Assembly (NCBI RefSeq): GCF_002911015.1
Contig: NZ_KZ626882.1
Location: 1 to 64,000 of the forward strand
Direction of reading: 5' to 3'
DNA from: Streptomyces populi
GTDB lineage: Bacteria > Actinomycetota > Actinomycetes > Streptomycetales > Streptomycetaceae
Length of the DNA: 64,000 nucleotides
Shown here piece by piece: positions 36,171-44,676 of the stretch; position 1 is the stretch's first letter, and every line of letters starts with the position of its first letter. Both the position numbers and the translations under genes were made by a program. The notes under the pieces were generated by a model, which worked only from the letters and a program-made list of their open reading frames with translations, ran no database searches and was not told the DNA's origin.

Positions 36171-37208
36171 GTGACCGGGACAGTGTCGCGCCCCACGCTG
36201 GAGGCCGTGGCCGCGCGGGCCGGGGTCTCCCGGGCCACTGTGTCGCGCGTCGTGAACGGTGGGGACGGAGTCCGCGAGCCGCTCGTCGAGCGGGTGCGCC
36301 GGGCCGTCGAAGAACTCGGGTACGTCCCGAACCAGGCCGCCCGCAGTCTCGTGACCCGGCGCCACGACGCCGTCGCCGTCGTGATCGCCGAGCCGGAGAC
36401 CAGGGTCTTCGCCGACCCCTTCTTCGCCCTCCAGCTCCGTGGCATCAGCAAGGAACTGACCGCCCACGACTCCCAGTTGGTGCTGCTGCTCACGGAGGGC
36501 CGCGACGACCACGCCCGCGTCGCCCGCTATCTCGCCGGCGGCCACGTCGACGGCGCTCTCGTCTTCTCGCTGCACCTCGACGACCCGCTGCCCGGACTGA
36601 TCCACGGCGCGGGCGTGCCGACCGTGTTCGGCGGACGGCCCGGCTGGGGCGAGGGCGTCCGCGAGGCGGTCTACGTCGACTGCGACAACCGCGGCGGAGC
36701 CCGCCAGGCCGTCCGCCACCTCCTCGGTCTCGGGCGGACCCGCATCGCCCACATCACCGGCGCCCTCGACCAGACGTCCGCGGTCGACCGGCTCGACGGC
36801 TACCGGGACGTCATGGCCGATGCCGACCCGGCGCTCGTCGCCCAGGGCGACTTCACCCCCGCGGGCGGCGAACGCGCGATGCGGGAACTGCTGGAGCGCC
36901 GCCCCGACGTCGACGCGGTGTTCGTGGCGAACGACCTGTCGGCCCTCGGCGTGCTGCGCGTACTGCGTGAGCACGGACGGCGGGTGCCCGAGGACGTGGC
37001 CGTGATCGGCTTCGACGACATGCTGCCGATCGCCGAGCAGACGGATCCGCCCCTGACGACGGTACGTCAGGACATAGAGGACATGGGCCGGTTGATGGCC
37101 CGGCTGCTGATCCGCGGACTGGAGGGCGGGGCCGGCGCGGAGGGTCCGGTGCCCGAGTCCTCCGGAGTGGTCCTGCCGACGACGGTGGTGCGACGGGCCT
37201 CCGCGTAG
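36171..37208 (+). CDS. LacI-family transcriptional regulator
   Basis: A 345-aa regulator. The N-terminal helix-turn-helix and hinge are TLEAVAARAGVSRATVSRVVNG and LGYVPNQAARSLVTRR. The periplasmic-binding-like ligand domain includes VIAEPETRVFADPFF and VAVIGFDDM. The GTG at 36171 has GAGGAGG about 10 nt upstream. An inverted repeat CGAAC-N7-GTTCG at 36068-36084 may be an autoregulatory site. No sugar gene is adjacent, so the ligand is unknown. Confidence 0.9.
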   Translation: MTGTVSRPTLEAVAARAGVSRATVSRVVNGGDGVREPLVERVRRAVEELGYVPNQAARSLVTRRHDAVAVVIAEPETRVFADPFFALQLRGISKELTAHDSQLVLLLTEGRDDHARVARYLAGGHVDGALVFSLHLDDPLPGLIHGAGVPTVFGGRPGWGEGVREAVYVDCDNRGGARQAVRHLLGLGRTRIAHITGALDQTSAVDRLDGYRDVMADADPALVAQGDFTPAGGERAMRELLERRPDVDAVFVANDLSALGVLRVLREHGRRVPEDVAVIGFDDMLPIAEQTDPPLTTVRQDIEDMGRLMARLLIRGLEGGAGAEGPVPESSGVVLPTTVVRRASA

Positions 37209-37398
37209 GGCCGGCCGTCCCCGGTGCCGGGCCGGGCGGAGCGGACGGCCCTCGGCGCGGGACGGGCGGGCTCCGGTGCGGGGCCGCGATCGGCCCCGGC
37301 ACGGACGAAAGGCCTCGGTGCGGGGCCGGGTGGAGCCGAGGGCGGCCGCGGCCGGCGGGCCCCCGCCGTGCGGTGGGGGCGGCCCGCCGGCCGGGACG

Positions 37399-38190
37399 TC
37401 AGTCCTGCCGCGGCGCGCTCTTGATCACCGCGAAGCGCGCCCCGTAGGGATCGGCGAGCCTGGCCGTGCGGCCGGCGCCCTCCAGGTCCGTGGCGGGCAT
37501 GCGGACCGTACCCCCGAGCTCCTGGGTCCTGGCCACCACGGCGTCCGTGTCGGGGACCTCGATGTACGGCAGCCAGTACGCGCCGGTCCTCGCCTCGACC
37601 GGGTCGTCGGCGAGCGGCACCAGACCGCCGAACACGTCCTCCTCCTCGGTCCCCGCCGGGTTGACGCAGGTGTAGATCCCGCCCGGGAACGGAACCGCCG
37701 AGGTGTTCCAGCCGAAGACCGAGTTGTAGAACGCGGCGGCCGCCGCGATGTCCGGGGTGACGAGCTCGACCCAGCACAGGGAACCCGGGTCGCCGACCAT
37801 GCCCAGCCCCGTGGTCCGGCCGGGCTGCCGGACGCCGAAGGCCACCCCCGCCCGGTCGGCGAGCATGGCCACGCGCCCCTCGCCCGGCACGTCCACGGGC
37901 GGCACGAGCACCGTGCCCTTGGCCTGCTCGACCGCCTTGGAGGTGGCTTCGGCGTCCGCGGTCCGGAAGTAGACGTTCCAGGACGGCGGGCCCTGCTCGG
38001 CGGTGATCGGCATGCCGCCGGCCACGGTCCTGCCGTCCACCTGGAAGAAGCCGTAGCCACCGGCGTCGGGCCCGGCCGGCAGGAACCGCCAGCCGAAGAG
38101 GCCGCCGTAGAAGGCGATGGCGCCCTCGATGTCGGACGTGCCGACATCCAGCCAGTTCGGGGCGCCGTCGACGAAGCGGGTGGTGAGCAT
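37399..38190 (-). CDS. VOC-superfamily (glyoxalase-like) protein, two domains
   Basis: A 263-aa protein with two tandem vicinal-oxygen-chelate modules, each opening with a WLDVGTSDIEGAIAFY or WVELVTPDIAAAAAFY strand-helix and containing FGW motifs. Actinobacterial homologues are annotated as hydroxylase-like or glyoxalase-like, but the substrate is unknown. AAGGAGGGC precedes the ATG at 38190. Transcription is divergent from the WhiB gene. Confidence 0.88.
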   Translation of the reverse strand: MLTTRFVDGAPNWLDVGTSDIEGAIAFYGGLFGWRFLPAGPDAGGYGFFQVDGRTVAGGMPITAEQGPPSWNVYFRTADAEATSKAVEQAKGTVLVPPVDVPGEGRVAMLADRAGVAFGVRQPGRTTGLGMVGDPGSLCWVELVTPDIAAAAAFYNSVFGWNTSAVPFPGGIYTCVNPAGTEEEDVFGGLVPLADDPVEARTGAYWLPYIEVPDTDAVVARTQELGGTVRMPATDLEGAGRTARLADPYGARFAVIKSAPRQD

Positions 38191-38459
38191 GACCGCCCTC
38201 CTTCGAGAGGTCTCGTTGCCTTTGCCGACCACTCTTCCACCGCTCACCGGCAATCGCCGCGGACGCGCGCGAAACGCCCGGAGCGGGAGCATTCGTCACC
38301 CCGAGTGTCCGCGCGATTCCCGTCGCGGCCGTGTTCTCCCGCGCGCCGCCGTGCCCGGGCCCTCCCGCGAGGCCATCATCGAGGCCGCCGGGAGTCTCGG
38401 GACGTGGCGTTGATCCCGTGTTGAGCGAACGTTTTTCCCCGCGGGGCACGCTCTTGGCC

Positions 38460-38705
38460 ATGTACTCGCAAACCATCACTCCGTCCGACCTCGCCTGGCA
38501 GGAACAGGCGTTGTGCGCGCAGACGGGGGCGGACTTCTTCTTTCCCGAGCCGGGCAGCTCGGTGCGCGACGCGAAGCGCATCTGCGGGATGTGCGCGATG
38601 CGGCCCGCGTGTCTCGACTACGCGCTGAGCAACGACGAACGCTTCGGCGTGTGGGGCGGGCTCTCCGAGAAGGAGCGCCTCGGTCTGCGGCGCGCCCTGG
38701 AGTGA
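38460..38705 (+). CDS. WhiB-family iron-sulfur regulator
   Basis: An 81-aa Wbl protein. The four cluster-binding cysteines are Cys19, Cys42, Cys45 and Cys51 (the CxxCxxxxxC pattern). GVWGG at about residues 62-66 and the basic tail LRRALE form the DNA/sigma-interacting end. Such proteins bind a 4Fe-4S cluster and work with the principal sigma factor in development or stress control. The paralogue cannot be named from sequence alone. A 268-bp divergent region separates it from the VOC gene. Confidence 0.92.
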   Translation: MYSQTITPSDLAWQEQALCAQTGADFFFPEPGSSVRDAKRICGMCAMRPACLDYALSNDERFGVWGGLSEKERLGLRRALE

Positions 38706-38715
38706 CGCGGCCCCC

Positions 38716-38738
38716 GGCCCGCCGCCGGGCGGCGGGCC
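38716..38738. terminator. First hairpin after the WhiB gene
   Basis: A 9-bp perfect stem (38716-38724 with 38730-38738) with a 5-nt loop lies 10 bp beyond the stop. Confidence 0.65.
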
Positions 38739-38756
38739 GCGCCCCGACATGAGCGA

Positions 38757-38802
38757 GCCCCCGGTCCGCTCCGCCTCACCCGAGGCGGAGCGGACCGGGG
38801 GC
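38757..38802. terminator. Perfect 21-bp stem between convergent WhiB and desaturase genes
   Basis: Arms 38757-38777 and 38782-38802 are perfectly complementary around a 4-nt loop. As the strongest hairpin of its kind in the window, it should stop transcription from both sides. Confidence 0.88.
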
Positions 38803-38874
38803 GAAGAGCGCACCGCGGGATCACGCGGGTCACCCGCGGGGACGAGCGGGCCGTGGCCACGCCCGCGAGCGGGG

Positions 38875-39852
38875 CTACGCCTTGCCGCGGGCCGCCATCC
38901 GGGCCTTGCGGGCGGCGAGCTTCTCGTCGAACTTCGAGGCTTCGGCGTCGAGGCCGCCCATGAAGAAGCCGAGCTCCTCCTGGGCCTTGAGGCCCTCGGG
39001 GCCGAGGCCGCCGATCTCCAGGACCTTGAGGTGGCGCAGCACCGGCTGGAGCACGTCGTCGTGGTGGATGCGCAGGTTGTAGACCTCGCCGATGGCCATC
39101 TGCGCGGCCATGCGCTCGAAGCCGGGCATGCCGTGACCGGGCATCCGGAAGTTGACGACGACGTCACGGCACGCCTGCATGGTCAGGTCGGGGGCGAGCT
39201 CGAACGCGGCCTTCAGGAGGTTGCGGTAGAAGACCATGTGCAGGTTCTCGTCGGTCGCGATGCGCGCCAGCATGCGGTCGCAGACCGGGTCGCCCGACTG
39301 GTGTCCGGTGTTGCGGTGCGAGATGCGGGTCGCCAGCTCCTGGAAGGCGACGTACGCGACCGAGTGCAGCATCGAGTGGCGGTTGTCCGACTCGAAGCCC
39401 TCGCTCATGTGCTGCATGCGGAAGGCCTCGAGCTTGTCCGGGTCCACCGCGCGCGAGGCGAGCAGGTAGTCGCGCATCACGATGCCGTGCCGGCCCTCCT
39501 CCGCCGTCCAGCGGTGCACCCAGGTGCCCCAGGCGCCGTCACGGCCGAAGAGGGACGCGATCTCGTGGTGGTAGCTCGGGAGGTTGTCCTCGGTGAGCAG
39601 GTTGACGACGAGCGCGATCCGGCCGATCTCGGTGACCTTGGACTGCTCCTTGTCCCAGGCCTCCCCGTCCTCGAACTGCCCCGGGAAGTTGCGGGCGTCG
39701 CTGAAGGGCACGTACTCGTGCGGCATCCAGTCCTTGGCCACCTTCAGGTGGCGGTTCAGCTCCGTCTCGACGACTTCCTCCAGCGCGTACAGCAGGCGAG
39801 CGTCGGTCCAGGCGGCTGCCGGGCTGCCGAGGTCGGGAGAAGTGATCGTCAC
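38875..39852 (-). CDS. Acyl-[acyl-carrier-protein] desaturase (di-iron)
   Basis: A 325-aa soluble fatty-acid desaturase of the stearoyl-ACP type. Di-iron ligands appear in the two helices TAEEGRHGIVMRDY (EExxH, near residue 117) and IATDENLHMVFYR (ExxH, near residue 200). It uses O2 and ferredoxin to introduce a double bond into acyl chains for membrane fluidity. The GTG start follows GGAG. The upstream region carries three tandem operator-like repeats at 39892-39937, suggesting repression by a TetR-type lipid regulator not in this window. Confidence 0.93.
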   Translation of the reverse strand: MTITSPDLGSPAAAWTDARLLYALEEVVETELNRHLKVAKDWMPHEYVPFSDARNFPGQFEDGEAWDKEQSKVTEIGRIALVVNLLTEDNLPSYHHEIASLFGRDGAWGTWVHRWTAEEGRHGIVMRDYLLASRAVDPDKLEAFRMQHMSEGFESDNRHSMLHSVAYVAFQELATRISHRNTGHQSGDPVCDRMLARIATDENLHMVFYRNLLKAAFELAPDLTMQACRDVVVNFRMPGHGMPGFERMAAQMAIGEVYNLRIHHDDVLQPVLRHLKVLEIGGLGPEGLKAQEELGFFMGGLDAEASKFDEKLAARKARMAARGKA

Positions 39853-39891
39853 GGGTGCTCCAGGGGGACGGGACAACGAGCGAAGAACTAA

Positions 39892-39937
39892 CCTACGGAA
39901 TCGTAGGCTACGTCTCCGTAGGTTACGACTCCGTAGG
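39892..39937. promoter_or_regulatory. Three tandem inverted-repeat units before the desaturase gene
   Basis: Units at 39892 (16 bp), 39908 (15 bp) and 39923 (15 bp) each follow CCTACG-N4-CGTAGG. The first has perfect 6-bp arms, the second 5-bp arms, the third 4-bp arms. They lie 40-85 bp upstream of the GTG start, where the promoter should be. The pattern suggests cooperative repressor binding. Confidence 0.82.
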
Positions 39938-40062
39938 TTAAGGAGCCCGTAAAGATCGCTGATCAGCGGCGTTGCGGGCAGGAGTCCACGCTTCCCCGGG
40001 GCACGCCGGAGAGACCCGCGGCGTGGTGGGCCCTGGGCCGTGCGGATGACTCGTTCACTCGT

Positions 40063-40839
40063 TCAGACGTACAGCTCCCGAAGTCTCACCGAGAGACATG
40101 TCACACAGCCCTCGAGCTTCTCGAACTCGCCGATGTCCACCACGATCGGTTCGTGGCCGAGGTCGGCGAGCAGCTCCGCGGTCTTCGGGGCGGACGAGGC
40201 CATCAGTAGCCTGCCGCCGCCCAGGAGCACCACGTGCGCCCCGGACTCCTCCGGCACCGCCAGGAAGCGCGGGAAGAGCGAAGGGGTGTCCACGAGCGGC
40301 TCGTGTCCGATCACCGTGCCGTCGGGCAGCGCGGTGACCGCCGACTTCAGGTGCAGCACCTTGCTGACGGGGACCGCGACGACCCGCGCCCCGAGCGGTT
40401 CGAAGACCGCGCGCAGCTGCTGGACCCCGGCCGCGTTCGTACGGCCGCCGCGGCCCACGTAGATCGTGTCGCCCACCTTCAGGACGTCGCCCCCGTCGAG
40501 GGTGCCCGGATCCCAGATCCAGTTCACCGAGCAGCCGAGGCGTGCCACGGCCTCCTCCACCCCCGGGGTCTCGGCGCGGCGGGACTCGGCGCCCGGACGG
40601 GTGATGAGGGCGACGTTGCGGAAGACGACGACGGCGTCCTCGACGAACACCGAGTCCGGGCAGTCCTCGGCCGGGTCCACCTCCACGGTCTCCCAGCCGT
40701 GCGCGCGCAGCGCCTCGGTGTAGGCCTCCCACTGCTCGGCCGCGAGGCCGGCGTCCACCGCACGGCGTTCCACGTGCGTCACCAGCCCCTCGGCGAGGCG
40801 GGGGCCGGGCCTGCGGACGAGCGCTTTCTGACTGGGCAC
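40063..40839 (-). CDS. Dimethylarginine dimethylaminohydrolase (DDAH)-like amidinotransferase-fold enzyme
   Basis: A 258-aa enzyme of the guanidino-modifying superfamily. It shows the substrate-binding DCPDSVFVEDAVV, the conserved LDGGDVLKVG, catalytic His in VLHLKSAVTALPDG and catalytic Cys near the C-terminus in LEGCVTCLSVRL. DDAH converts methylated arginine to citrulline and dimethylamine. Citrullination-related alternatives (arginine deiminase-like) are less likely because the length and motif order fit DDAH. The start is GTG at 40839. It has no obvious operon partner. Confidence 0.92.
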   Translation of the reverse strand: MPSQKALVRRPGPRLAEGLVTHVERRAVDAGLAAEQWEAYTEALRAHGWETVEVDPAEDCPDSVFVEDAVVVFRNVALITRPGAESRRAETPGVEEAVARLGCSVNWIWDPGTLDGGDVLKVGDTIYVGRGGRTNAAGVQQLRAVFEPLGARVVAVPVSKVLHLKSAVTALPDGTVIGHEPLVDTPSLFPRFLAVPEESGAHVVLLGGGRLLMASSAPKTAELLADLGHEPIVVDIGEFEKLEGCVTCLSVRLRELYV

Positions 40840-40895
40840 GGGCGGGTCTCCGAATCGGCCGGGGGTGTCGGCGCAACATCATGCAGCGCCCTTCA

Positions 40896-40925
40896 CGCGC
40901 GCAAAAGCCCCGCGCGCAAAAGCCC
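40896..40925. repeat. Perfect 15-bp tandem duplication
   Basis: CGCGCGCAAAAGCCC is repeated twice without a gap at 40896-40910 and 40911-40925. It lies between the DDAH start and the end of the ABC-F gene and could be part of a promoter or termination region. Confidence 0.75.
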
Positions 40926-40983
40926 CCGGCCCGTACGCCGGGCACCGCCCACCCCCGACGCTAGGCGGCCCCCGCGTCCCGCA

Positions 40984-42618
40984 CTATGAGGAATACCCGA
41001 CAGTTTCCGGAGCGATTTCTTTCAGTTCTCCTCCTTCCAGCAGCAGCCACCGCGTGATGCCGATCGACTCCAGGAACGGCATGTCGTGGCTGGCGACGAT
41101 CAGCGTCCCTTCGTACGACTCCAGGGCCGTGGTGAGCTGGCGGACGCTCGCCATGTCGAGGTTGTTCGTCGGCTCGTCGAGCATCAGCAGCTGCGGGGCG
41201 GGCTCGGCCAGCATCAGGGCCGCGAGCGCCGCGCGGAAGCGCTCGCCGCCGGAGAGCGTCTCCGCCGGCTGGTCGGCCTTCGCGCCCTTGAACAGGAAGC
41301 GGGCGAGACGGGCCCGGATCCGGTTGTCGGTGGCGGCCGGCGCGTACCGGGCCACGTTCTCGGCGACGCTCAGCGAGCCGTCCAGGACGTCGAGCCGCTG
41401 CGGCAGGAAGCGCAGGGGCACATGGGCCCGCGCCTCGCCGGACACGGCGTCCAGCTCCCCGGCGATCGTGCGCAGGAGCGTCGTCTTGCCCGCTCCGTTG
41501 CGCCCGACGAGCGCGACGCGTTCGGGTCCGCGGAGATCGAACACGCCGTTCACCCGCGAGCCGTGCCGCAGCTCCAGCCGGTCGAGGGTGAGGACGGTGC
41601 GCCCCGGCGGTACGGCCGTGTACGGCAGGTCGATCCGGATCAGATCGTCGTCGCGCACGGCCTCCACCGCCTCGTCGAGACGCTCCTTCGCCTCGCTGAG
41701 CCGGCCCTCGTGCATGATCCGGTGCTTGCCCGCGGACTCCTGCGCCGTCCGCTTGCGCGCCCCCATGACGATCTTCGGTTCGCGCTTCTGCTCGTACATC
41801 TTCTGCCCGTACCGCTTGCGCCGGGCCAACTTGACCTGGGCGTCGATCAGTTCGCGTTTCTGCTTCTTCAGGTCGGACTCGGCGACGCGCACCATGCGCT
41901 CCGCCGCCTCCTGTTCGGTGGCGAGCGCCTCCTCGTACGCGGAGAAGTTCCCGCCGTACCAGGTGACCTCGCCGGAGTGCAGATCGGCGATCTGGTCGGC
42001 CAGGTCGAGGAGTTCGCGGTCGTGACTGACCACGACCATGACCCCGGACCAGGCCTGTACGGCCGCGTACAGCCGCCGCCGCGCGTACAGGTCGAGGTTG
42101 TTGGTGGGTTCGTCGAGCAGCAGCACGTCGGGCCGGCGCAGCAGGAGCGCGGCCAGCCGCAGCAGCACCGACTCGCCACCGGACACCTCGCCGATCGTGC
42201 GGTCCAGGTCGATGTGGCCGAGACCGAGTTCGCCGAGGGTCGCGCGGGCCCGCTCCTCGACGTCCCAGTCGTCGCCGACGACGTCGAAGTGCTCCTCGGC
42301 CACGTCACCCGACTCGATCGCGTGCAGGGCGGCGCGGACCGCGCGGATGCCGAGCGCCTCGTCGACCCGCAGCGCGGTGTCGAGCGTGACGTTCTGCGGC
42401 AGGTGACCGACCTCGCCCGCGACCCGGACGGTGCCGTCGGCCGGGGTGAGTTCTCCGGCGATCAGCTTCAACAGGGTCGACTTGCCCGACCCGTTGGCGC
42501 CGACGAGTCCGGTGATGCCGGGTCCGAAGGAGACCTGGAGACCGTCGAGGACGTCGGTGCCGTCCGGCCAGGCGAAGGACAGGGACGCGCAGGTGATGGA
42601 GGTGGGGGACGTTGACAT
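40984..42618 (-). CDS. ABC-F family ribosome-associated ATPase
   Basis: A 544-aa soluble protein with two ABC ATPase domains and no transmembrane part. Domain 1 has Walker A GANGSGKST near residue 42, signature VSGGES near 146 and LLLDEPTNNLD near 165. Domain 2 has GRNGAGKTT near 372, LSGGERF near 455 and LMLDEPTNNLD near 480. The ~80-residue charged linker between them (KKQKRELIDAQVKLARRKRYGQ) is the P-site tRNA interaction motif region. ABC-F proteins act on the ribosome, either protecting it from antibiotics or as translation factors; which applies is unclear. A ~230-nt leader suggests attenuation control. Confidence 0.92.
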   Translation of the reverse strand: MSTSPTSITCASLSFAWPDGTDVLDGLQVSFGPGITGLVGANGSGKSTLLKLIAGELTPADGTVRVAGEVGHLPQNVTLDTALRVDEALGIRAVRAALHAIESGDVAEEHFDVVGDDWDVEERARATLGELGLGHIDLDRTIGEVSGGESVLLRLAALLLRRPDVLLLDEPTNNLDLYARRRLYAAVQAWSGVMVVVSHDRELLDLADQIADLHSGEVTWYGGNFSAYEEALATEQEAAERMVRVAESDLKKQKRELIDAQVKLARRKRYGQKMYEQKREPKIVMGARKRTAQESAGKHRIMHEGRLSEAKERLDEAVEAVRDDDLIRIDLPYTAVPPGRTVLTLDRLELRHGSRVNGVFDLRGPERVALVGRNGAGKTTLLRTIAGELDAVSGEARAHVPLRFLPQRLDVLDGSLSVAENVARYAPAATDNRIRARLARFLFKGAKADQPAETLSGGERFRAALAALMLAEPAPQLLMLDEPTNNLDMASVRQLTTALESYEGTLIVASHDMPFLESIGITRWLLLEGGELKEIAPETVGYSS

Positions 42619-42848
42619 GAGGGCCTCACGAATGCTGGATGCGGTCGGGGGTACGCGTACGGGACACCGCGAGGCGACGACGATCCAGTTCGGAGGAGAG
42701 CGAGAAGAAGGCTCCGCACCCAAGGACGGCTCGAACGCCGAGGTCGCACGCTGCGCACACACGGGTCCGACAGGACCAGCCGGGTGTGACGCGGTGTCTC
42801 AGACCTCAGACGAGCAACGTCCTTCTCCAATCGACGGCAACAGAACCG
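42619..42848 (-). promoter_or_regulatory. Long ABC-F leader with a possible three-codon upstream ORF
   Basis: From the predicted start near 42848 to the ABC-F ATG the leader is about 230 nt. GGAGAAGG (42821-42828) precedes TTG CTC GTC TGA (42806-42817), a possible MLV upstream ORF. A GGTCC-N4-GGACC hairpin follows at 42764-42777. Antibiotic-resistance ABC-F genes are often controlled by ribosome-mediated attenuation; this layout is compatible but not proof. Confidence 0.45.
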
Positions 42849-42854
42849 CTATAC

Positions 42855-42883
42855 ACCGTAGGGGCGGTCCTGAGGGCTGTCAA
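42855..42883 (-). promoter_or_regulatory. Consensus-like promoter for the ABC-F gene
   Basis: On the minus strand TTGACA (42878-42883) is followed after exactly 17 bp by TACGGT (42855-42860). This is a near-ideal housekeeping-sigma promoter for a streptomycete. It points toward the ABC-F gene. Confidence 0.75.
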
Positions 42884-42920
42884 AGGATTAACGCGCCCCC
42901 CGACGAACCGAGGAGACCTC

Positions 42921-43607
42921 GTGCCGAACGGCTCGCTCTCGTTGCCCGCCCGGCTCCACCTCCTGGCGTGGGACACCACGAGACGGAGGATCACCGGGTC
43001 CACCCACCTGCACCACCTGGTGCGCGCCGGCGCCCTCACCGAGCTGGCCCAGCGCGGGCTGCTCGTCGACGACGACGGCATCGTCACCCCCGTCGACCCC
43101 GACTCCCGGACGGGGGACGTCGTGCTGGACGGACTGCTGGAACTCGTGTCGGAGTCGCGGCCCCGGGGGTGGAGGTCGTGGGTCACCTGCCGGGCCCGGG
43201 TCACCCTGGACGCGGTACGCGCCCAGCTCGCGGCCGAGGGATACCTGCGGGCGGAGAAGAAGCGGGTCCTCGGCCTCTTCCCGTCCGTCGAGTACGAGCT
43301 GGACCGGGTGCCCGCGGTCGAGGCCCTGCGCGCGTCCGCGCGCGAGGTCCTGGAGGGGCCGGTGCCCGTCGCCGACGTCTGCGACCGTGACGCGGCCCTC
43401 GTCGCCCTGGCCGCCGCGGCCGAACTCCGTACCTTCGCGTCCCCCGGGGAACGCAGGCTCCACAAGGACCGCATCGACGAACTCGCCGAACGCGGCGGCG
43501 CGGCGGCGCCCGCGCTGAGGAAGGTCGTCCAGGACGTCCGCACGGCGGTGGCCGTGGCGGCCGCGACGGCCACCGCCACGACCACGGCGACGACCACGGC
43601 GAACTGA
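42921..43607 (+). CDS. GPP34 (GOLPH3-like) family protein
   Basis: A 228-aa protein of the Golgi-phosphoprotein-3-like family common in actinomycetes. It starts with the family pattern LSLPARLHLLAWD, then GALTELAQRGLLV and LLELVSESRPRGWRSWV. Eukaryotic members bind phosphoinositides; the bacterial role is unknown, probably membrane-associated. The last ~20 residues are an Ala/Thr tract encoded by the start of a 23-bp tandem repeat that crosses the stop codon. The GTG start follows GAGGAG. It is divergent from the ABC-F gene. Confidence 0.88.
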   Translation: MPNGSLSLPARLHLLAWDTTRRRITGSTHLHHLVRAGALTELAQRGLLVDDDGIVTPVDPDSRTGDVVLDGLLELVSESRPRGWRSWVTCRARVTLDAVRAQLAAEGYLRAEKKRVLGLFPSVEYELDRVPAVEALRASAREVLEGPVPVADVCDRDAALVALAAAAELRTFASPGERRLHKDRIDELAERGGAAAPALRKVVQDVRTAVAVAAATATATTTATTTAN

Positions 43608-43680
43608 GCGGGACGACCACGGCGAACTGAGCGGGACGGCCGCGGTGAACTGAACGGGACGGCCGCGGCGGACCGGACGG
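43589..43680. repeat. Four 23-bp tandem repeats crossing the end of the GPP34 gene
   Basis: Units start at 43589, 43612, 43635 and 43658. The first two (GACGACCACGGCGAACTGAG-CGG) are identical; the third and fourth have diverged. The stop codon at 43605-43607 lies in unit 1. Since 23 is not a multiple of three, copy-number change inside the coding part would shift the frame and alter the protein end. Confidence 0.85.
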
Positions 43681-43823
43681 GCACGGCCGCAGGCGCGCCC
43701 CTGGGAGCGCGGATCCCCGGGCGCGCGCCTGCGGGCACGCGGCTCCGGGGCGGCGGCGCGCCTTCACGTACGTGTCGGATTCCCGCCAGCTCCCGTCGCG
43801 CCGGCCGTGCTTGGGTTGTCCCC

Positions 43824-44660
43824 ATGACCGACATCGAGCGACTTCGCGCATCCGCCCTCGCCTTCCACGCCCTGCACATGCCGGGCCGGCCCCTCGTCCT
43901 GGTGAACGCCTGGGACGCGGTGACCGCCCGCGTCGTCGAGGAGGCCGGCGCCGCGGCGGTGGCGACGACCAGCGCGGGACTCGCCTGGGCCCTGGGCGCG
44001 GCGGACGGGGACCGGCTGGACAGGGACGACGCGCTCGCGGCCGTCGCGCGGATCACCGCGGTGGTCCGGGTGCCCGTCAGCGCGGACATCGAGAACGGGT
44101 ACGCGCCCGACGCCGAGGGCGTGGGGGACACCGTCCGCGCGGTGCTCGCGGCGGGCGCGGTGGGCGTGAACCTCGAGGACGCCCTCTACGAGGAGGGCGC
44201 CGGGCCGCTGCGTCCGCTGAAGGAGCAGGCGGAGCGCGTCGCGGCGGCGCGCGCGGCCGCCGACGCGGCTCAGGTGCCGCTGTTCGTCAACGCCCGCATC
44301 GACACCTTCCTGCGCGGCGCGGGCGGGGTGGAGGAGACCCTGGAGCGGGCCGCCGCCTTCCTGGCCGCGGGAGCCGACGGCGTCTTCGTGCCCGGAACGG
44401 TCGATCCGGCGACCGTGAAGGCGCTCGTCGAGGGCATCGACGGACCCCTGAACATCCTGGTGGGCCCCGGAGCGCCCTCCGTCGAGGAACTGGCCGAGCT
44501 CGGCGTGGCCCGGATCAGCGCGGGTTCGAGCGTCGCGTCCGCCGCGCACGCCCTGGTCCGGCGTGCCGCGCGGGAGCTGCTGGACACGGGGACCTACGAG
44601 ACCCTGACCGGCGGGTTCGACTACGCGGGTCTCAACGCCCTGATGGCGCGCGCCGATTGA
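43824..44660 (+). CDS. Isocitrate lyase / phosphoenolpyruvate mutase-family protein
   Basis: A 278-aa TIM-barrel enzyme. It shows the family N-terminal LVNAWDAVTARVVEEAG, metal-binding region VSADIENGY, GVNLEDA and FVNARIDTFL. These support C-C or P-C bond lyase/mutase chemistry on oxaloacetate- or isocitrate-like acids, but the flexible-loop Cys signature of true isocitrate lyases is not apparent. The exact substrate is unknown. It stands alone, downstream of the GPP34 repeat region. Confidence 0.88.
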   Translation: MTDIERLRASALAFHALHMPGRPLVLVNAWDAVTARVVEEAGAAAVATTSAGLAWALGAADGDRLDRDDALAAVARITAVVRVPVSADIENGYAPDAEGVGDTVRAVLAAGAVGVNLEDALYEEGAGPLRPLKEQAERVAAARAAADAAQVPLFVNARIDTFLRGAGGVEETLERAAAFLAAGADGVFVPGTVDPATVKALVEGIDGPLNILVGPGAPSVEELAELGVARISAGSSVASAAHALVRRAARELLDTGTYETLTGGFDYAGLNALMARAD

Positions 44661-44676
44661 CGGCACCCGCGCCGAT

